64,000 nt of DNA from Symsagittifera roscoffensis (Eukaryota; Xenacoelomorpha; Acoela; Convolutidae): contig NC_087066.1 in NCBI RefSeq assembly GCF_963678635.1, positions 24,293,012 to 24,357,011 on the forward strand, in the 5' to 3' direction. This document shows, in pieces, positions 61,735 through 64,000 of this stretch; positions within the stretch are counted from its first letter, which is position 1, and each line of letters begins with the position of its first letter. Made by a program: the position numbers and the translations under genes. The notes beneath the pieces are model-generated. The model saw nothing but the letters and a program-made list of their open reading frames with translations, searched no databases and was not told the origin of the DNA.

Positions 61735-64000
61735 CTAAATTCTCAGTGTTAACTCCCTGCTCCTAAACTCATCGCGCGTGTTCAAGCCCGGTTTCTCTTT
61801 CCTGATATGTATTGCCTCTGGTGTTAACAATTTTGGTTGGTTGTTTGACCTATCTATAATTTCCCAACTAAGATTTGCTCTTTTTTCCTCAAGTTGGCAT
61901 TGCTGAAGGTGAAGGCCTACCGGTTAGTCTGATTTCTTATTTTCCTCAATTCTAGTGGTCAAATGTCGAGCAGTCGAACAGTTTGTCCGACTTAGGTGGA
62001 AGCGCATCCACTACATGACAGTTTATAAACCACTCTTGACTTGAGTTCATTAGAAAATGCTGACTTCAGTGATGGTAAACATAATTATAGTTTTCTTGTG
62101 GTCAAAACCACTTGAACGTTGGTTAGTTTTTGTAACCTCTTAGCGATAAATTTGCTTTGGTTACCTCTATATTGCGCCATCAGAATTGAGGGATTCACAT
62201 CCTTTGGTGATTGAGTTGACGAACACCTCTCACTATTCAGGGGCTTGCCCTTACCCTCAATGATTTTGCACAGGGCGTCTGAAGCCACCTTTGCGGATCA
62301 ATTTTAAGGGTATTGATTTGTCAGCCATTGCGCCGTATTAGTTTCCATAGCCTTATCAAATTTCTCCCAGCTAGATGTACTCCTAAAAACCCTGTGTACA
62401 GTGCCTTGGATAACAATACGCTTATAGTGAGTTGGGGCGCAGCTCCTATAGTTCAGTATATTATCTGTATTTTGTGGTTTTTGAGACCAACTGCAAGTTA
62501 CACCCCTACGCTGCGATGTATTTATATTCAAATCCAGTAACGGCAAGTTCCCCTCCGAATTAGTTTCCTCCAGAGCAAACTGCAGATTTGGATGAAGAGA
62601 ATCGGCGGCATCGAGAGACAACTCGGCTCCCCTCTGACTGTTCTAACAATGTCATAGTCATACCTGAGGAACAATTTCACCTGAGGAGTATCATTCTCCT
62701 TGTTCTTAGCGTGGCAGCAGCTTTAACAGGACCAGACTATCTCGGTGATTGATGGGTATACGTCATCGGATATTTTTCGGCATTTTAGATGATACCAGTT
62801 TCGGCAACTCTCGCATTCAACCCCCTTTGATCTATATGTGACTTTCCTGCTGCAACATGGGCATAAGTTTGCCAGATTTACAGCGAGGCACACGCCCATT
62901 GCTAAACCATCAATTTTCACATACCATGAATCATTACACTTGGTGACTGCCATATTCAAAAACCTTTTCATGGTTGCTCTTTGAATTTCAGGAGGAGACT
63001 CCCGGTTGTACAGCTTCTGTAAAGCAATTTCAATTGCCTCCTTTCCTTCAGGAGAACGTTGATGTACAAACTTTTCACATCAAGAGATATCATGGTTTCA
63101 TCCGCATCTAGAGCAATGTTTTCAATTGTTTCTCTTTAGTATTGGTTTCTACATTGGCTCCAACGATGTTGTCAAAAAAACTTTGCAAGCATTTTAATAA
63201 GATTCTCATACGAGCTGCCTGGAAGTGATAGTACTGGTCATAGGGGTGTCTCAGCATTGTGTACCTTAGCTAAACCGTACAAACGGGCGGGTTGCCCCCC
63301 TGTTGACATCATCTTAGAATACAACTGATTACTTATCTTGTCTCTTTTGTTCATGGCAGTAATTTTTTGTTAAGTTCATTCTCAATTTTCAGTATAACCT
63401 TATCAGTGGTTGCATTTTTTTTCAAAAACTGAGCAGATTGCAACAAGAGTTCCAGCTTTGATTCATACGTTTATTTTCTCATTATGCAAAAGCCAAACCT
63501 CTTATCAAAAGGCACAGCCAGCAACCCATTTTTTTGAGATATTTCCTCGTTTTTCAACGGCTTTGTCTCTTGGGGTTTGCCCTACGTTTTTTGCATATGC
63601 TTTTGCCGCGGCTTCTATTTCACATAAAGTTTCACCAGATGTTTTTTGATATTTCAATTGTGAGAAAAAATGTCGACATCAGCCAAAAAGTGCGTTTTAT
63701 TAAGTTTCTCTCTAATGAGATGCTTCGGCCCATTGACAGCACTTTATGTACAAATCCAGGCAGTTCAAATTTATCAGGCACCTTACCTGATTGCTCATTT
63801 CTCCCTCCAAGCAGTTTATCTTGTCTCTCGGACAATTTTTTATATGACTTTTTTTATATGGTTTCCTGATGTTGTCTTTAAACTTGCCTCAACGTGACGC
63901 CTCACAAAGCGGAAAATGGATACCCACCGATGTTCGTCGTTTTCTTTTTGCACCAGTGATCTTGCTTTCATTAGTAACTCCTCGTACCTTTTCCTGTCCT
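61735..64000 (-). pseudogene. Penelope-like retroelement (RT + GIY-YIG endonuclease), decayed, runs off the window
   Basis: On the minus strand, from right to left: FVHKVLSMGRS and an ADVDIF-type block (about 63650-63760), GLLAVPFDK (about 63510), GGQPARLYGLAKVHN (about 63260-63300), a PLE-style PGSSYENLIKMLAKFF-like block (about 63180-63230), SLDVKSLYINV (about 63075) and DGLAMGVCLAVNLANL (about 62865-62910). A PHD-like finger (62726-62863) is followed by LRYDYDIVRTVRG (about 62640-62670). Next is the thumb segment LQFALEETNSEGNLPLLDLN (about 62530-62590). The C-terminus is a GIY-YIG endonuclease with VGQTVRLLD-like, RIEENKKS and LNTRDEFRSRELT blocks, ending at 61735. Many stops and frameshifts are present, and the catalytic YxDD reads YDYD. 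Confidence 0.88.
62726..62863 (-). other. PHD-like zinc finger embedded in the Penelope RT
   Basis: CPCCSRK, VECESCRNWYHLKC and VWSC plus a later SC give C2-C2-H-C-C2 spacing: C-x2-C, C-x2-C, W-Y-H-x2-C, W-x-C-x2-C. One codon between the last two cysteines is now TAA. It is in frame with the RT on both sides, between the motif B segment and the YDYD segment, where PLE RTs normally have only a short connector. Confidence 0.75.

Overview
The window is animal (invertebrate) nuclear DNA. It has spliced genes with GT-AG introns, AT-rich intergenic DNA, and a dense, layered load of retrotransposons, MITEs, SINE-like copies and tandem repeats. I cannot name a phylum from sequence alone. Three host genes are convincing, all on the minus strand: an intronless methylmalonate-semialdehyde dehydrogenase (ALDH6A1, 7065-8633), a four-exon Na+/H+ exchanger 8 (SLC9A8, 9466-13768), and a nine-exon homologue of the vertebrate type I membrane protein KIAA2013 (14265-34360). 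I rebuilt every splice junction of the two spliced genes; phases agree throughout and the coding lengths divide by three (636 and 662 codons).

Layout. 1-2200: AT-rich degenerate repeats. 2220-6540: a higher-order tandem array carrying pieces of a hAT-like MITE. 7065-14703: ALDH6A1, SLC9A8 and the last exon of the KIAA2013 homologue. 14704-34360: the rest of that gene. Its third intron is 13.2 kb and has trapped SINE-like copies, a decayed Copia relic (about 22.88-25.65 kb) itself hit by a 433-bp hAT-type MITE with an 8-bp target duplication, and a nearly complete but dead Ty1/Copia element (25958-32170) with LTRs, primer site, 5-bp target duplication and an internal 1.43-kb duplication.

The outstanding feature is a very large LTR retrotransposon, 35472-60181 (24.7 kb), with about 0.92-kb LTRs that are roughly 97% identical by eye. 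After a 2.9-kb leader studded with a short TCCGGARGGGTC motif it carries gag and a Ty3/Gypsy-order pol (protease, RT, RNase H, integrase). Pol ends in what looks like a macro (ADP-ribose-binding) domain. A further 9 kb of accessory frames lies downstream of pol: a coiled-coil plus SGNH-hydrolase protein, an intact 657-aa protein that may be a second degenerate SGNH-like protein, and a D-E-F frame of about 1.7 thousand codons with no fold I recognise. Eight single in-frame stops, one homopolymer frameshift and one 208-bp duplication mark this copy as recently inactivated.

The right end (60182-64000) holds a decayed Penelope-like element on the minus strand (RT plus GIY-YIG endonuclease). Its RT contains an in-frame PHD-like zinc finger. 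Its flanking repeat, also present at 34975-35250, carries a hammerhead-ribozyme-like core and is split by a 1.17-kb insertion bearing another PHD-like ORF. The three host genes do not form an obvious pathway: mitochondrial valine/thymine catabolism, endomembrane pH control, and a membrane protein of unknown function.
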